Shown piece by piece: positions 43,667 through 53,444 of a stretch of 64,000 nt of DNA. The DNA is taken from positions 124,001-188,000 of the forward strand of contig NZ_ANAH02000005.1 in the NCBI RefSeq assembly GCF_000335475.2. Direction: 5' to 3'. Below the pieces are notes generated by a model. It saw only the letters and a list, made by a program, of their open reading frames with translations, had not been told where the DNA came from and did not search any database. Both the position numbers and the translations under genes were made by a program. Numbering within the stretch: position 1 is the stretch's first letter; each line of letters starts with the position of its first letter. This DNA comes from Cystobacter fuscus DSM 2262. Lineage in GTDB: Bacteria > Myxococcota > Myxococcia > Myxococcales > Myxococcaceae.

Positions 43667-45924
43667 CAGAAGGGCCGTGAGAAGAGCAGCCGCACGTCGG
43701 GAAGGGCCGTGGCCCGCGCGTCCGTGCGCCACGCCACCGCCAGATGCACCCAGTCCCCGAAGTACACCTGCGCGCCCACGCCCAGGCGGGCCTTCATCCA
43801 GCCCTCCTGCTTCCGGTACACACTCCCCACGTCCGCGAAGGCCCCCACGAAGCCGAACCGGTACTCGCCGCTCGCCAGCAGCGAGGCGTCTCCCCGGAAC
43901 TCCTTGAAGTCATAGCCGCGCAGCGCGCTCCAGCCACCCAGCCCCTCCTGCTTCTGCCGGGGCAGGTTCTCTCCACCCGCGCCGCGCAGGCGCAGCCGCA
44001 GCCCCTCGCGGTGTCCGGTCATCACGTACAGCACGTTGTCACTCACCACCCGCCAGAAGTCGAACCGGGTGTCTCCCCCCAGCTCGGGCTTGCCCACCTC
44101 CACCGTCAGCACGTGGCGCGACGCCGAGCGCTCCGCCCAACCCCCCGCGTGCCCGAGCAGGGAGAGCTCCGGAGCCCGGAAGAGCGAGCCCACGTCGCGG
44201 ACGCGATCCGCGTCACTCGCGTACTCCAAGCGGCCCACCACCGAGGCCATCCGGCCCTCGTCCACCGCGGAATTGACGACGGGCGTCACGTCACGCGGCC
44301 AGAGGAGGTGGAGGGAAGGAGCGAGGCTCCGCTGCGAGGAATACGTGTCCCGGCGGTACTCCGCGCCGAACAGCCAACGCCACCCCAGTCGCCAGGTGGC
44401 CAGGGCCGTGTAGCCCCGGCGCCGGAAGTACTCCGCGTCCGGACGGTTGAGGAGGACGGAGTAGAGGGACGAGTCGATCAGTCCGATGCGCCAGCGATCG
44501 GCGCTATCCGTGAAGTCGTGCACCTGGAGGCCGAGCTCCGCCAGCCCCAGCGCCGGCACCTCCAACTTCGCTCCCACCAGCCAGGACATCTCGCGCTGGC
44601 GCGCCGTCTGCTCCGGATCTCCGGGGACGCGCTGGTTGCCCCACCGCAGGGGCAACGCCAGGGCCGCCTCCAGGGTGGGATGGACCCGGTCCCGTGCGTC
44701 CCACAGCTTCAGCGAGCCCCACAGCGCGGGCGCCAGGCCCGTGACCGGGGTGTGCAGGAGCGCCGGCCTCAAGGAGAGCTCCTGGCCCCGCGGGTGCACT
44801 CGCACCAGCACGCGGTTGCTCCGACGCGCGAAGTTCGGGGCTCCGTCCCGCTTCCGCCGGGAGCGGGCCCCCGACGTCTTCACCCGCGAGGGCCGCGGCC
44901 CCTCCCCGGGGCGGTAGTGACGCGTGCCATCCGCCTGGCGCACCTCCACGAAGCGGACCGACGTCCGCGGAAAGGCCTTCACCTCCTCCAGGGACAGGAA
45001 GGGCAGTCGCTCCTCGAGCCGGACCTCGGCGCGTTTGAGATCGCTGCGCAGCAGGGGATCCCCGGGCTGGATGCCCAGCGCCTCGCGGACCCGCGCCGCC
45101 ACGTCCTCGTCCACGCCCTCCACCTCCACCGCATCCACGAACCCCGTGTCCACGCGGAGCACCAACTGGCCGTCCGGCGAGAGCGTGGCGTCGAGGCTCG
45201 CGAGGACATCGCCCCGGTCCCGGAGCCGCTCCACCACCCGCTTCAATCCCGCCGACAATCCCCTCCACGCGAACCCCGGATGGAACTGGCCCTCCGAGGA
45301 CGAAGCCCACAGCCGGCCAGACCCGAACCCGATGCGCACGTCGACCGGGTCGTCCTCGTCTTCGTCTTCGTCTTCGTCTTCGTCCTCGTCTTCATTCTCA
45401 TCCTCGTCGTCCGGACCCTGGCGAGGCAGCTGGAAGAGTTCATCCTCCAGGTCCTCGAGTTCCCCCTCGTTCACCCCCTCGATGACGACGCTCGTGATGA
45501 AGGGCTGCTCCTCGAGGCTCACCACCAACACCGGGGCCGTACCCTGCGCGAGCCTCACCGTGGAATCCACCTTCGAGAACAGTCCCGTGTGCGCGAGTCG
45601 CTGGACCAGGGCGCCCGCCTGGACCAAGGACAACAAGCCCTGGGGGGGAACATGCGCCAGTTCGCGCACCTGGGCCTCCGTGAGGTGCCGCAGCCCCTGG
45701 AACTCCACGGCCGCCAGCGCGTGCTCCTCGCCGTGGATGCTCGAGCGCGGCGCGGCGAGCACCTTGGCGTCCTCCCCGTCCCCGGTAGGGGACGACCCGG
45801 CGGAGGGCGGGGCCTGGAGCGGTGGAAGGGGCACGGGGGGCGCGGAAGACTCGGCGTTGTCCTGGGCCAGGGCCCCCGAGGGAAGCAGCGTGAGGAGGAG
45901 GAGGCGGTACGCGGTTCGGGTCAT
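43666..45924 (-). CDS. BamA/TamA-like outer membrane protein (POTRA plus beta-barrel)
   Basis: A 752-residue outer-membrane protein with a signal peptide (LLLLTLLPSGALAQ). The N-terminal half has POTRA-like repeats (ALAAVEFQGLRHLTEAQVRELAHVPPQG, FITSVVIEGVNE, DAVEVEGVDEDVAARVREALGIQPGDPLL), and the C-terminal half has alternating strands ending in the aromatic LLFSRPF of barrel proteins, with RGYDFKEFRGDASLLASGEYRF near the end. An acidic run of about 20 residues (Asp/Glu repeat, about 172-192) interrupts the POTRA region and is encoded by a trinucleotide-type tract. The start is ATG 45924, since a start further upstream would be TTG. It is co-transcribed with the NtrX/NtrY genes before it and the DUF4390 gene after it. 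The Bam role is inferred. Confidence 0.8.
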   Translation of the reverse strand: MTRTAYRLLLLTLLPSGALAQDNAESSAPPVPLPPLQAPPSAGSSPTGDGEDAKVLAAPRSSIHGEEHALAAVEFQGLRHLTEAQVRELAHVPPQGLLSLVQAGALVQRLAHTGLFSKVDSTVRLAQGTAPVLVVSLEEQPFITSVVIEGVNEGELEDLEDELFQLPRQGPDDEDENEDEDEDEDEDEDEDDPVDVRIGFGSGRLWASSSEGQFHPGFAWRGLSAGLKRVVERLRDRGDVLASLDATLSPDGQLVLRVDTGFVDAVEVEGVDEDVAARVREALGIQPGDPLLRSDLKRAEVRLEERLPFLSLEEVKAFPRTSVRFVEVRQADGTRHYRPGEGPRPSRVKTSGARSRRKRDGAPNFARRSNRVLVRVHPRGQELSLRPALLHTPVTGLAPALWGSLKLWDARDRVHPTLEAALALPLRWGNQRVPGDPEQTARQREMSWLVGAKLEVPALGLAELGLQVHDFTDSADRWRIGLIDSSLYSVLLNRPDAEYFRRRGYTALATWRLGWRWLFGAEYRRDTYSSQRSLAPSLHLLWPRDVTPVVNSAVDEGRMASVVGRLEYASDADRVRDVGSLFRAPELSLLGHAGGWAERSASRHVLTVEVGKPELGGDTRFDFWRVVSDNVLYVMTGHREGLRLRLRGAGGENLPRQKQEGLGGWSALRGYDFKEFRGDASLLASGEYRFGFVGAFADVGSVYRKQEGWMKARLGVGAQVYFGDWVHLAVAWRTDARATALPDVRLLFSRPF
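45350..45412. repeat. GAC/GAA-type microsatellite inside the BamA-like gene
   Basis: About 63 bp of repeated CTTCGT/CTCGTC units code for the Asp/Glu run in the outer-membrane protein. Such tracts can change length by slippage without shifting the frame when the change is a multiple of three, so it may be variable between strains. Confidence 0.7.
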
Positions 45925-46069
45925 GAGGACAGGACTGAGCAGGAGGCGTTCCAACGCGAGGGAGCGCGCAACCCCGCGAAACCATGGCTCCCGCCGCGCG
46001 ACGAGGATGTGGATTCCACATCATCGATGTGCCCGGGCGGATGTGCGGATGACATCCCGACGTCCCGGG

Positions 46070-47455
<1,386 letters not shown>

Positions 47456-47464
47456 GGTGCCACT

Positions 47465-48655
47465 CTACTCCAGGGGCAGTTCCACCAGCGCGAGCGTGCC
47501 GCCCTCGGGCAGGGGCTCCAGACGCAGGGAGCCCCCGTGCTCGTGGGCGATCTTCTGGGCGATGGGCAACCCCAGGCCGCTGCCCTCGGGCTTGGTGCTG
47601 AAGAGGCCCCGGGTGAGGGCGTCCCCCTCGACCGCCCGGGCGATGCCCGCGCCCCCATCCCGGAGGAGCACCCGCAGGCGTGAGGGCTGGGTCTCGATGG
47701 ACAACCGCACGGGCGCGGCCCCTGGGGAGGACGCCTCGAGGGCGTTCTTGAGGAGGTTGCCGAAGAGGCGGCGCAGCCCGTCGGGGTCGGCGGACAGGTG
47801 GGGCTCGGGGCCCGCGAGCAGCTCCACGGCGACGGGCGAGGTGGGCGCGTAGAGGGCGCACACCTCGGCGAGCAGGGGCCGCAGGGCGACGGGCTGGAAG
47901 CGCGGCGTGGGGAGGCGGGCGAAGTCGGAGAAGCTCCGGGTCATCCGCGAGAGCAGCTCCAGCTCCTCGTCCAGCAGCGCGACGGCCTCGGCGAGACGCG
48001 TGGCGTCGGGGGGCGCGTCCGCTCGCGACAGCCGGGCCAGGGCGAGCCGCATGGCGGTGAGGGGGTTGCGCAGCTCGTGGGCGAGCGCGCGCGCCACGTC
48101 CTGCCAGGCGGCGATCCGCTCGGAGGACTTGAGCCGCTCGCGCTGGGCGGCGAGTTCCTGACCCATGCGGTTGAACTGGACGAGGAGAAACTGGAGCTCA
48201 TCGCGAGCCACGTCGGGAGCGGGCAACTGGCGCGAGAGGTCTCCTCGTGAATAGGCCCACATGCCCTGGGTGAGGATGGAGACGGGACGGGTGAGGGCTC
48301 GGCCGAGGAGCACGGCGGCCCCGGTGAGGGCGGCGGCCGAGACGAGCAGCAGGACTGCGAACAGCCGGGGCGTCCAGCGCACCAGGGAGCGCCGGGCCAG
48401 TTCCGCCTGGGCGAGGTTGAGCCGGGCCTCGTCGAGCGCGGCCTGGGACTGCTCGGCGGGCGTGGCTCCAGTGGAGAACGCCTCGAGCACCTGCTCCACG
48501 GGGGCCAGCGAGATGGACAGCAGCACCTCGAGCCCCTGCCACATGAGGACACCGAGTGCCACGAGCGGCACCAGGCCCGTGAGGAGCATGACGGTGAGCA
48601 GCTGGCGGCGGAAGCGGGCGGGAGGGGGCACCGGGTCCTGGACTTGAATCGCCAT
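47465..48655 (-). CDS. NtrY-type membrane sensor histidine kinase
   Basis: A 396-residue sensor. Two membrane helices (LLTVMLLTGLVPLVALGVLMW and LFAVLLLVSAAALTGAAVLL) enclose a short extracytoplasmic loop (about 40-95). A HAMP linker (LTRPVSILTQGMWAYSRGDLS) precedes the dimerisation/phosphoacceptor helix with H in ALAHELRNPLTAMRLAL. The ATP-binding domain has N-box NLLKNALEAS, G1-like RDGGAGI and G2 GSGLGLPIAQ. The response-regulator gene follows 9 bp downstream. The small periplasmic loop means the stimulus is likely membrane-linked. The start is ATG 48655; an upstream start is possible but unsupported. Context with the BamA-like gene suggests envelope sensing. Confidence 0.92.
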   Translation of the reverse strand: MAIQVQDPVPPPARFRRQLLTVMLLTGLVPLVALGVLMWQGLEVLLSISLAPVEQVLEAFSTGATPAEQSQAALDEARLNLAQAELARRSLVRWTPRLFAVLLLVSAAALTGAAVLLGRALTRPVSILTQGMWAYSRGDLSRQLPAPDVARDELQFLLVQFNRMGQELAAQRERLKSSERIAAWQDVARALAHELRNPLTAMRLALARLSRADAPPDATRLAEAVALLDEELELLSRMTRSFSDFARLPTPRFQPVALRPLLAEVCALYAPTSPVAVELLAGPEPHLSADPDGLRRLFGNLLKNALEASSPGAAPVRLSIETQPSRLRVLLRDGGAGIARAVEGDALTRGLFSTKPEGSGLGLPIAQKIAHEHGGSLRLEPLPEGGTLALVELPLE

Positions 48656-48754
48656 ACGGCCGTGTAGCTGGCTTGGGCGGGGTGCGTCCACACCACGGGC
48701 GGGGCGAGCCGGGGCTCAGTGCACCGAGCCCCGTGCCGGGTGACGACACGCGCC

Positions 48755-49984
48755 CTACCGCCCCCGGATGATTGCGAAGGTCTCTCGAATATCCTCGATG
48801 TATGCTCCCGGATTCTCCCAGGGGCCGAAGTGACCGCCACGCTCGTGGACCTTGATGTTCACCGGGTTGAACCAGTTGCTGGTGGGACCCGAACGGAACA
48901 TCTCGACGCGGTTCTCCTTCGTCGCTCCGGGAGGGTAACTCTCACTCAGCAGGAACGTGAAGCCCGCGGGCGTCTCGATCTGAGGTCGGCGATCGTGCGA
49001 TGGCTTCCATTTATAGAGATTGGCATTCTTGTACGCCCGGATCGATGACCCAATCGTCTGCGTCACCCAGTAAATCGTCGCGTGGGTGAGCACCTCATCC
49101 TTCGAAAAGCGATCCTCGAGTTCGACGTGATGGTCAGTCCAGCTGTGCCACCGCTTGAGAAGCCAGGCGAGCAGGCCCGCCGGAGAATCATTGAGGCCGT
49201 GCGTGATGGTCTGGCCGTCGAGCATGTGCACGGCGACGTGCGAAACGAGAGTGTCCTGGAATCGGAGAATGGCTTGCCGAAGCGGCTCGGGCGTGCCCGA
49301 GGGGATCCTCTGCCCCCCAGTGAGATCCCAAGGCCGCTCGTCGTCCATGAAATAGGCCGGGATCAGATCGTGGCCAAGGTGAATCCCAAAGAGTGACGAT
49401 GCGTATTTGTGGCCAAGCTGACTCGAAATCAGCGCGCCATAGTCGCCGCCGCTTGCCGCATATCTCTCGTAGCCGAGGTACCTGGTCATGAGCGTGTGGA
49501 AGAGGTCCGCCATCTTCCAGTGGTTGAGATCGCCACGACCTACCGGTGCCGAGAAGCCAAAGCCAGGCAGCGATGGAACAATGACGTCGAAGGAATGGCG
49601 GGGATCTCCACCGAACGATGCTGGATCGGACAGCGGCCTGATGACATCCCGCCACATCCAGAACGTCCATGGCCAGCCGTGCAGGAGCAGGATCGGCGTC
49701 GGCGACGGCCCTCGCCCCTTCTCGTAGATGAAGTGCACCGGCGTTCCGTCAATCTCGACGCGATACTGATTGAAACCGTTCATCGCCGCCTCGGCCGTGC
49801 GCCAGTCGAAGCGATCGCGCCAATGCTCGATGAAGGGTTTCAGATAGGCCGTGCTGAGACCATACTTCATGTCGTCATTATCGAGATCGGGTGCGAATCT
49901 CGTATTCGAAAGACGCTGCCGCAAGTCGGACAAAACTTCGTCACCAACATCGATCCGGAAGCGAAAGTCTTCTAGCGAACGCAT
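48755..49984 (-). CDS. epoxide hydrolase (EHN-domain, microsomal type)
   Basis: A 409-residue enzyme with the N-terminal EHN segment (FRFRIDVGDEVLSDLRQRLSNTRFAPD) typical of microsomal-type epoxide hydrolases, followed by an alpha/beta core. The oxyanion motif HGWPWTFWMW is at about 100, the nucleophile D is in ASGGDYGALISSQ, and the base H lies in HERGGHFGPWENP near the C-terminus. The lid tyrosines are in IYWVTQTIGSS. ATG 49984 is chosen with GGAG 7 bases upstream, rather than ATG 49990. The SDR gene precedes it by 45 bp, so both are likely transcribed together under the TetR regulator at 50838-51422. Detoxification of an epoxide or juvenile-hormone-like compound is inferred. Confidence 0.9.
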   Translation of the reverse strand: MRSLEDFRFRIDVGDEVLSDLRQRLSNTRFAPDLDNDDMKYGLSTAYLKPFIEHWRDRFDWRTAEAAMNGFNQYRVEIDGTPVHFIYEKGRGPSPTPILLLHGWPWTFWMWRDVIRPLSDPASFGGDPRHSFDVIVPSLPGFGFSAPVGRGDLNHWKMADLFHTLMTRYLGYERYAASGGDYGALISSQLGHKYASSLFGIHLGHDLIPAYFMDDERPWDLTGGQRIPSGTPEPLRQAILRFQDTLVSHVAVHMLDGQTITHGLNDSPAGLLAWLLKRWHSWTDHHVELEDRFSKDEVLTHATIYWVTQTIGSSIRAYKNANLYKWKPSHDRRPQIETPAGFTFLLSESYPPGATKENRVEMFRSGPTSNWFNPVNIKVHERGGHFGPWENPGAYIEDIRETFAIIRGR

Positions 49985-50028
49985 AACCATTCTCCGAATT
50001 TGGGTTCCGTCGGTCTCACCCGGCACGC

Positions 50029-50760
50029 TCAGAGCGTCAAACCGCCATCGAGCGTCAGGCTGGCACCGGTCATGTAGCCAGCCTCGTCACGGGCGATGTA
50101 TGCGATCAGCCCAGCGATCTCGTCCCGGTGCGCGACGCGCTTGAGCGGACTCATTTTCGACAGCATCTCGATGGCGCCCGCGTTCATGTCGGTGTCGGTC
50201 GGTCCCGGCTGGACGTTGTTGACGGTAATGCCGCGCGGGGCGAGGTCGAGGGCGATGCCCTTCACCATCGCCGCGACCGCCGCCTTGGTCAGTTGATAGA
50301 CGCTCGAGCCGGGGCTGCCAGTGCGGATCGCCACGTTGCTGCCGATGGTGATCACGCGACCGCCATCCTTCAAATGGGGGACGGTCGCTTGGATCGCGAG
50401 ATAGACGCCACGCACGTTCACGTTGAGCATCAGGTCCAGCTCCTCGAGCGCGACCGCGTCGATCGTCGCCATGCGGAAGATGCCGGCATTGACGACAACG
50501 ACGTCGATTCGACCATACCGCTCGACGGCCTTCACCACTGCCGCACGGAGCTGGCTCGCGTCAGCGCTGTCCGCCTTGATCGCCAGGGCGTCGCCGCCCT
50601 CAGCGGTGATCGCGCTCACCAGTTCGTTCGCCTTGTCCTCACGCGACACGTAGGTAAACGCCACCGCATGGCCGTCCTTCGCGAGTCGCGAGACGGTCGC
50701 AGCACCGATTCCACGCGAGCCCCCGAAGACCAGCGCAACCTTGCCCGAAGCATCACTCAT
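50029..50760 (-). CDS. short-chain dehydrogenase/reductase (SDR), FabG-like
   Basis: A 243-residue NAD(P)-dependent oxidoreductase with the cofactor motif GGSRGIG (variant of TGxxxGIG), NNAG-like VVNAG, the catalytic serine in ITIGSN, and Y-x3-K in YQLTK. The C-terminal tail MTGASLTLDGGLTL is characteristic of the classical subfamily. ATG 50760 is preferred to ATG 50766 because AAGGAG lies 7 bases upstream. It precedes the epoxide hydrolase gene by 45 bp, forming an operon. An operator matching that of the TetR gene lies 16 bp upstream. The substrate is an alcohol or ketone, unknown. Confidence 0.92.
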   Translation of the reverse strand: MSDASGKVALVFGGSRGIGAATVSRLAKDGHAVAFTYVSREDKANELVSAITAEGGDALAIKADSADASQLRAAVVKAVERYGRIDVVVVNAGIFRMATIDAVALEELDLMLNVNVRGVYLAIQATVPHLKDGGRVITIGSNVAIRTGSPGSSVYQLTKAAVAAMVKGIALDLAPRGITVNNVQPGPTDTDMNAGAIEMLSKMSPLKRVAHRDEIAGLIAYIARDEAGYMTGASLTLDGGLTL

Positions 50761-50775
50761 CGCCATTCTCCTTTA

Positions 50776-50794
50776 TTGACAGATCAGTCCATAA
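50776..50794. promoter_or_regulatory. TetR operator candidate upstream of the SDR gene
   Basis: TTGACAGATCAGTCCATAA (50776-50794) is nearly the exact inverse of the site at 51439-51457: the reverse complement differs at a single base over 19. The core GACAGATCAGTC is itself almost palindromic. It lies 16 bp upstream of the SDR ATG, covering the expected promoter. Confidence 0.7.
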
Positions 50795-50837
50795 CTGGCC
50801 AGCCGCGATTCGGCACCTCATTGGCCAGGCCATGTCT

Positions 50838-51422
50838 CTACTTCGCCCGGAGGCGATCCACTGTGAAACGTGCCAGGCCGTGGAGGTCATCGGCCCCAGC
50901 CCCACCTCGGGCCGCCACCTGCAGGCCCGTCATCGTCATCTGGATGAAGGAGGCCGCCTCCGCGGGCTCCAGGCTACCGTCTATTTCACCCTTCGCCTGG
51001 CCTTCGCGTATCCGTTGCACCAGACGCGCGTGCAACACGGGGGCGATCTTTTCCCGCATTTCGATGAGCTCGGGGTCCGTCGTCCCGAACTCGCCCACCG
51101 ACCCGACGCCCATGCAACCGAGGCTGCGCCGCGCGTCGTCCTCCGGCACCAGCCCGATCAGAAGGTCCAGGATGCCGTCAAGTGGCGACGTCGGGGACGT
51201 CAACCGCGCGAGATGCCCGCTCGTCGTGTTGCGCTGATAGGCGCGCAGCGCCTCGAGGTAGAGCTGACGCTTGTCACCGAAGGCGTTGTAGAGGCTCTGT
51301 CGACCGATCCCCATCGCGTTCAGCAGATCGTCGGTCGAGGTCGCCGCGAAGCCCTTCGACCAGAATACGTCGATGGCCTTCTCCAAGGCGACGTCCCTAT
51401 CGAATTCCCGTGGCCTGACCAT
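50838..51422 (-). CDS. TetR/AcrR family transcriptional regulator
   Basis: A 194-residue repressor with the N-terminal helix-turn-helix (FDRDVALEKAIDVFWSKGFAATSTDDLLNAMGIGRQSLYNAFGDKRQLYLEALRAY, about 8-62). The remaining residues form the inducer-binding helical domain, including MGVGSVGEFGTTDPELIEMREKI. It lies upstream of the SDR/epoxide hydrolase operon in the same direction and its own promoter (51439-51457) and the operon promoter share a near-identical 19-base site, so it very probably represses itself and the operon. Its ligand is likely the SDR or epoxide substrate or a related xenobiotic. Confidence 0.9.
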   Translation of the reverse strand: MVRPREFDRDVALEKAIDVFWSKGFAATSTDDLLNAMGIGRQSLYNAFGDKRQLYLEALRAYQRNTTSGHLARLTSPTSPLDGILDLLIGLVPEDDARRSLGCMGVGSVGEFGTTDPELIEMREKIAPVLHARLVQRIREGQAKGEIDGSLEPAEAASFIQMTMTGLQVAARGGAGADDLHGLARFTVDRLRAK

Positions 51423-51438
51423 GACCGTGATATAAGGG

Positions 51439-51457
51439 TTATGGACTGACCTGTCAA
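51439..51457. promoter_or_regulatory. TetR operator candidate upstream of its own gene
   Basis: TTATGGACTGACCTGTCAA (51439-51457) sits 16 bp upstream of the TetR ATG. It is the inverse of the SDR-operon site with one mismatch. The pair predicts autorepression together with control of the SDR/epoxide hydrolase operon. Confidence 0.7.
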
Positions 51458-51530
51458 CAACCCATTTCTCGGCCTCCCAGCTCCAGCATCTGCTTGACGA
51501 GGTGAAGCAGGACACTTTGGGAGCGAGACC

Positions 51531-51715
51531 ATGAAGGCATGACACAACACGAAGTTCTCTTTCCTCCGCAGCTTCGGCGCCCTGCTCGCCTTGTCCCTGG
51601 CGACGGCCTGCCAACTCGGACCCGAGCCCGCGCAGCTCTCGCTGAAAATGGAGCGCAGGAGGGAGAGCAGCCCTTCATCGAGTCGCCCGTCGAATACGGC
51701 GTGACGCCGGCGTGA
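51531..51715 (+). pseudogene. decayed small lipoprotein gene
   Basis: Read from 51543, one frame gives HNTKFSFLRSFGALLALSLA then TACQLGPEPAQLS, a clear lipoprotein signal with a cysteine after the hydrophobic core. The start is gone: the ATG at 51531 opens only three codons (ATG AAG GCA) before TGA, in the same frame. Near 51660 another frame takes over to read EQPFIESPVEYGVTPA and stop at 51713-51715, so an indel has occurred. The middle of the gene appears lost. It adjoins the duplicated holB junction on its right. Confidence 0.55.
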
Positions 51716-51740
51716 GCCTGCCCCGTTTCGTTGGCTTTCT

Positions 51741-51933
51741 GGTGCACCGTACTGGGCGGACGACGCAGCACCGCCGCGCGTGGCTGTCCGACGACCGCTG
51801 CCAACGTCAGGAGGGCGTGTCTCCCCGCTCGCATCCCACCCGTCAACCACTCAGGGGGTAGCGCGCGCCCGGCCCGCCTTCACCGTCTCCCGGCCGATGG
51901 AACAGGCGGGCCGCAGCAGGCACCGGGCACAGT
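51741..51933. repeat. direct repeat copy B: tail of TIGR02757-family gene plus truncated head of holB
   Basis: From 51775 to 51933 this matches 35407-35574 in the same orientation, about 85-90% identical by eye over roughly 160 bp. Here the TIGR02757 tail is part of the intact gene, while the holB head is only a stub: the holB ATG is changed to CTG and the frame degenerates after about 13 codons. From 51741 to 51795 it also matches the fragment at 41092. It marks the right end of the 16-kb segment that begins at copy A. Confidence 0.75.
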
Positions 51934-52786
51934 TCTCCCGCACGGGCCTGGTGGGACACACCCCGCTCATGCCGTAGTGACACAGGGCGAAGTCGAAGCG
52001 CACAGGGTCCTCGGCGTCGAGCACGCGCAGCGAGGCCGTCACCTCCTCGGCGGTGCGCCAGCTCAGGTCATTGCGGCGGGTGAGCCCCAGGTGCTTGGAG
52101 ATGCGGCCGATGTGCGTATCCAGGGGAATGAGCAGCGCCGAGGGCCGCACCCGCTTCCAGATGCCCAGGTCCACCCCATCCGGCCCGCGCACCATCCAGC
52201 GCAGGTAGAGGTTGAGCCGCTTGGCCGCGCCCGCCCCGAGCGGCGAGGGCAACAGGTGCTGCAAGCCACGCTCGGGGCCCAGGGCCCGGCGCAGGGGCTC
52301 CATGGGCACGTCCCGCAGGGCCGTGGTGAACGCGTCCAGCGCGCCATGCCAGGAGCCGCGGGTCTCCAGACCCTGGACGAACAGGGCCTCCAGGCTCCCG
52401 TGCTCCCGCAGGGCCCGGCCCATCCCCAACAGGAGCACCGCCACGTCCGTGCCCACGTTGAAGCGGTAGACGAAGCCGCCGAGCAGCTCGCGTGCCCCCG
52501 CCACGTCCAGTTCACGCACGAAGGCCGCCGGAGAGCGCCCCATGCGCTGGAGCAGGGCGTCCACCTTGGGCCGGAACAGGTCCGCGCGCCCGTAGGCCAG
52601 GGCCGCCGCCAGCAGTCCGGCCACCTCGATGTCCCGTGGGTTCTCGTAGCGGCGCGGAAACTCCAGCGGATCGAACGCGATGCGCGCCCGGCTGTCCGTG
52701 GAGGCCATGAAGGACGTCAGGCACGGCAGCAGACGCCGCGCGTCACTGGGGCTCAGGCCGGTGGAGGGGGAGGAGCGCGGGGGCAT
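51851..52786 (-). CDS. TIGR02757 (DUF2400) family protein with a C-terminal cysteine cluster
   Basis: A 311-residue protein whose family blocks are clear: RIAFDPLEFPRRYENPRDIEVAGLLAAALAYG, LGGFVYRFNVGTDVAVLLLGMG and LLIPLDTHIGRISKHLGL. The C-terminus has C-x8-C-x8-C-x2-C-x5-C in ALCHYGMSGVCPTRPVRENCARCLLRPAC, similar to the [4Fe-4S] loop of MutY/endonuclease III, suggesting a DNA-repair-type or nucleic-acid-linked role; biochemical function has not been established. ATG 52786 is used. Upstream on the minus strand it is followed 12 bp away by the MoaB gene. Downstream its 3' end runs into the duplicated holB junction, so its ancestral neighbour was probably holB. Confidence 0.9.
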   Translation of the reverse strand: MPPRSSPSTGLSPSDARRLLPCLTSFMASTDSRARIAFDPLEFPRRYENPRDIEVAGLLAAALAYGRADLFRPKVDALLQRMGRSPAAFVRELDVAGARELLGGFVYRFNVGTDVAVLLLGMGRALREHGSLEALFVQGLETRGSWHGALDAFTTALRDVPMEPLRRALGPERGLQHLLPSPLGAGAAKRLNLYLRWMVRGPDGVDLGIWKRVRPSALLIPLDTHIGRISKHLGLTRRNDLSWRTAEEVTASLRVLDAEDPVRFDFALCHYGMSGVCPTRPVRENCARCLLRPACSIGRETVKAGRARATP

Positions 52787-52797
52787 GGACGACCCTG

Positions 52798-53436
52798 TCA
52801 GCGAGTCAGCTCGCGCACCGCGTGACCCAGCTCGGGGAGGATGAGCTTGTGCATCCCCAGCCGCACCGCCTGGGGCGAGCCCGGGAGCGCGAAGAGGATC
52901 ATCCCCTGGTACGTGCCCGCCGTGGCGCGCGACATCATCGCCGGGCTGCCGATCTCCTGGTACGACAGCATCCGGAACAGCTCGCCGAAGCCCGGCAGCG
53001 TCTTCTCGAACAACGCCTGCAGCGTCTCCACCGTGCTGTCGCGGCGTCCAATCCCCGTGCCCCCCGTGAAGAGCACAACCCGCGCGCCCGCCTCGCGGGC
53101 CTCGGCCACCGTGGCGCGGATCGCCTCGGGCTCGTCCGGGATGACCTTGTAGCCACTCACCGTGTGGCCCTCGGCCTCCAGCACCTCGCGCAGCACCCGG
53201 CCGCTCTCGTCCCGCGCCGCGTTCCGGCTGTCCGAGCACGTCACCACGAACGCACTCACGTGCACTGGCGCGTGCGCCTTGTGCTCCCGTGCCGCTTTCG
53301 ACTCGTGCCCGGAGTCATGGGCGTGCTCGTGCCCGTGCCCATGCTCATGCCCGTGGTGGTCATGGTGATGGTCATGACCATGCTCATGACCATGGTGGTG
53401 ATGCTTGGGGTCGTGCTCGTGTCCCTCGTGTGCCAT
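52798..53436 (-). CDS. moaB: MoaB/MogA-type molybdopterin-binding protein with histidine-rich N-terminus
   Basis: A 212-residue protein. The C-terminal part (about 57-212) is the MoaB/MogA fold: VVTCSDSRN, LEAEGHTVSGYKVIPDEPEAIRATV, VLFTGGTGIGRRDST and LPGSPQAVRLGM are typical. It adenylylates molybdopterin, a step in molybdenum cofactor synthesis. The first 46 residues carry 22 histidines in HHHHGHEHGHDHHHDHH-type repeats, unlike standard MoaB, which would bind metal ions such as Ni, Cu or Zn. It lies between TIGR02757 and Rieske genes, each within 12 bp, so the three may be one unit. The NapA-like enzyme elsewhere in the window needs this cofactor. Confidence 0.9.
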   Translation of the reverse strand: MAHEGHEHDPKHHHHGHEHGHDHHHDHHGHEHGHGHEHAHDSGHESKAAREHKAHAPVHVSAFVVTCSDSRNAARDESGRVLREVLEAEGHTVSGYKVIPDEPEAIRATVAEAREAGARVVLFTGGTGIGRRDSTVETLQALFEKTLPGFGELFRMLSYQEIGSPAMMSRATAGTYQGMILFALPGSPQAVRLGMHKLILPELGHAVRELTR

Positions 53437-53444
53437 CTGTTCTC

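Noticed and set aside
53280..53420. CAT/GTG-type repetitive DNA considered as a microsatellite element.
   Set aside because: It is the coding sequence of the His-rich head of MoaB, in frame, and is covered by that gene.
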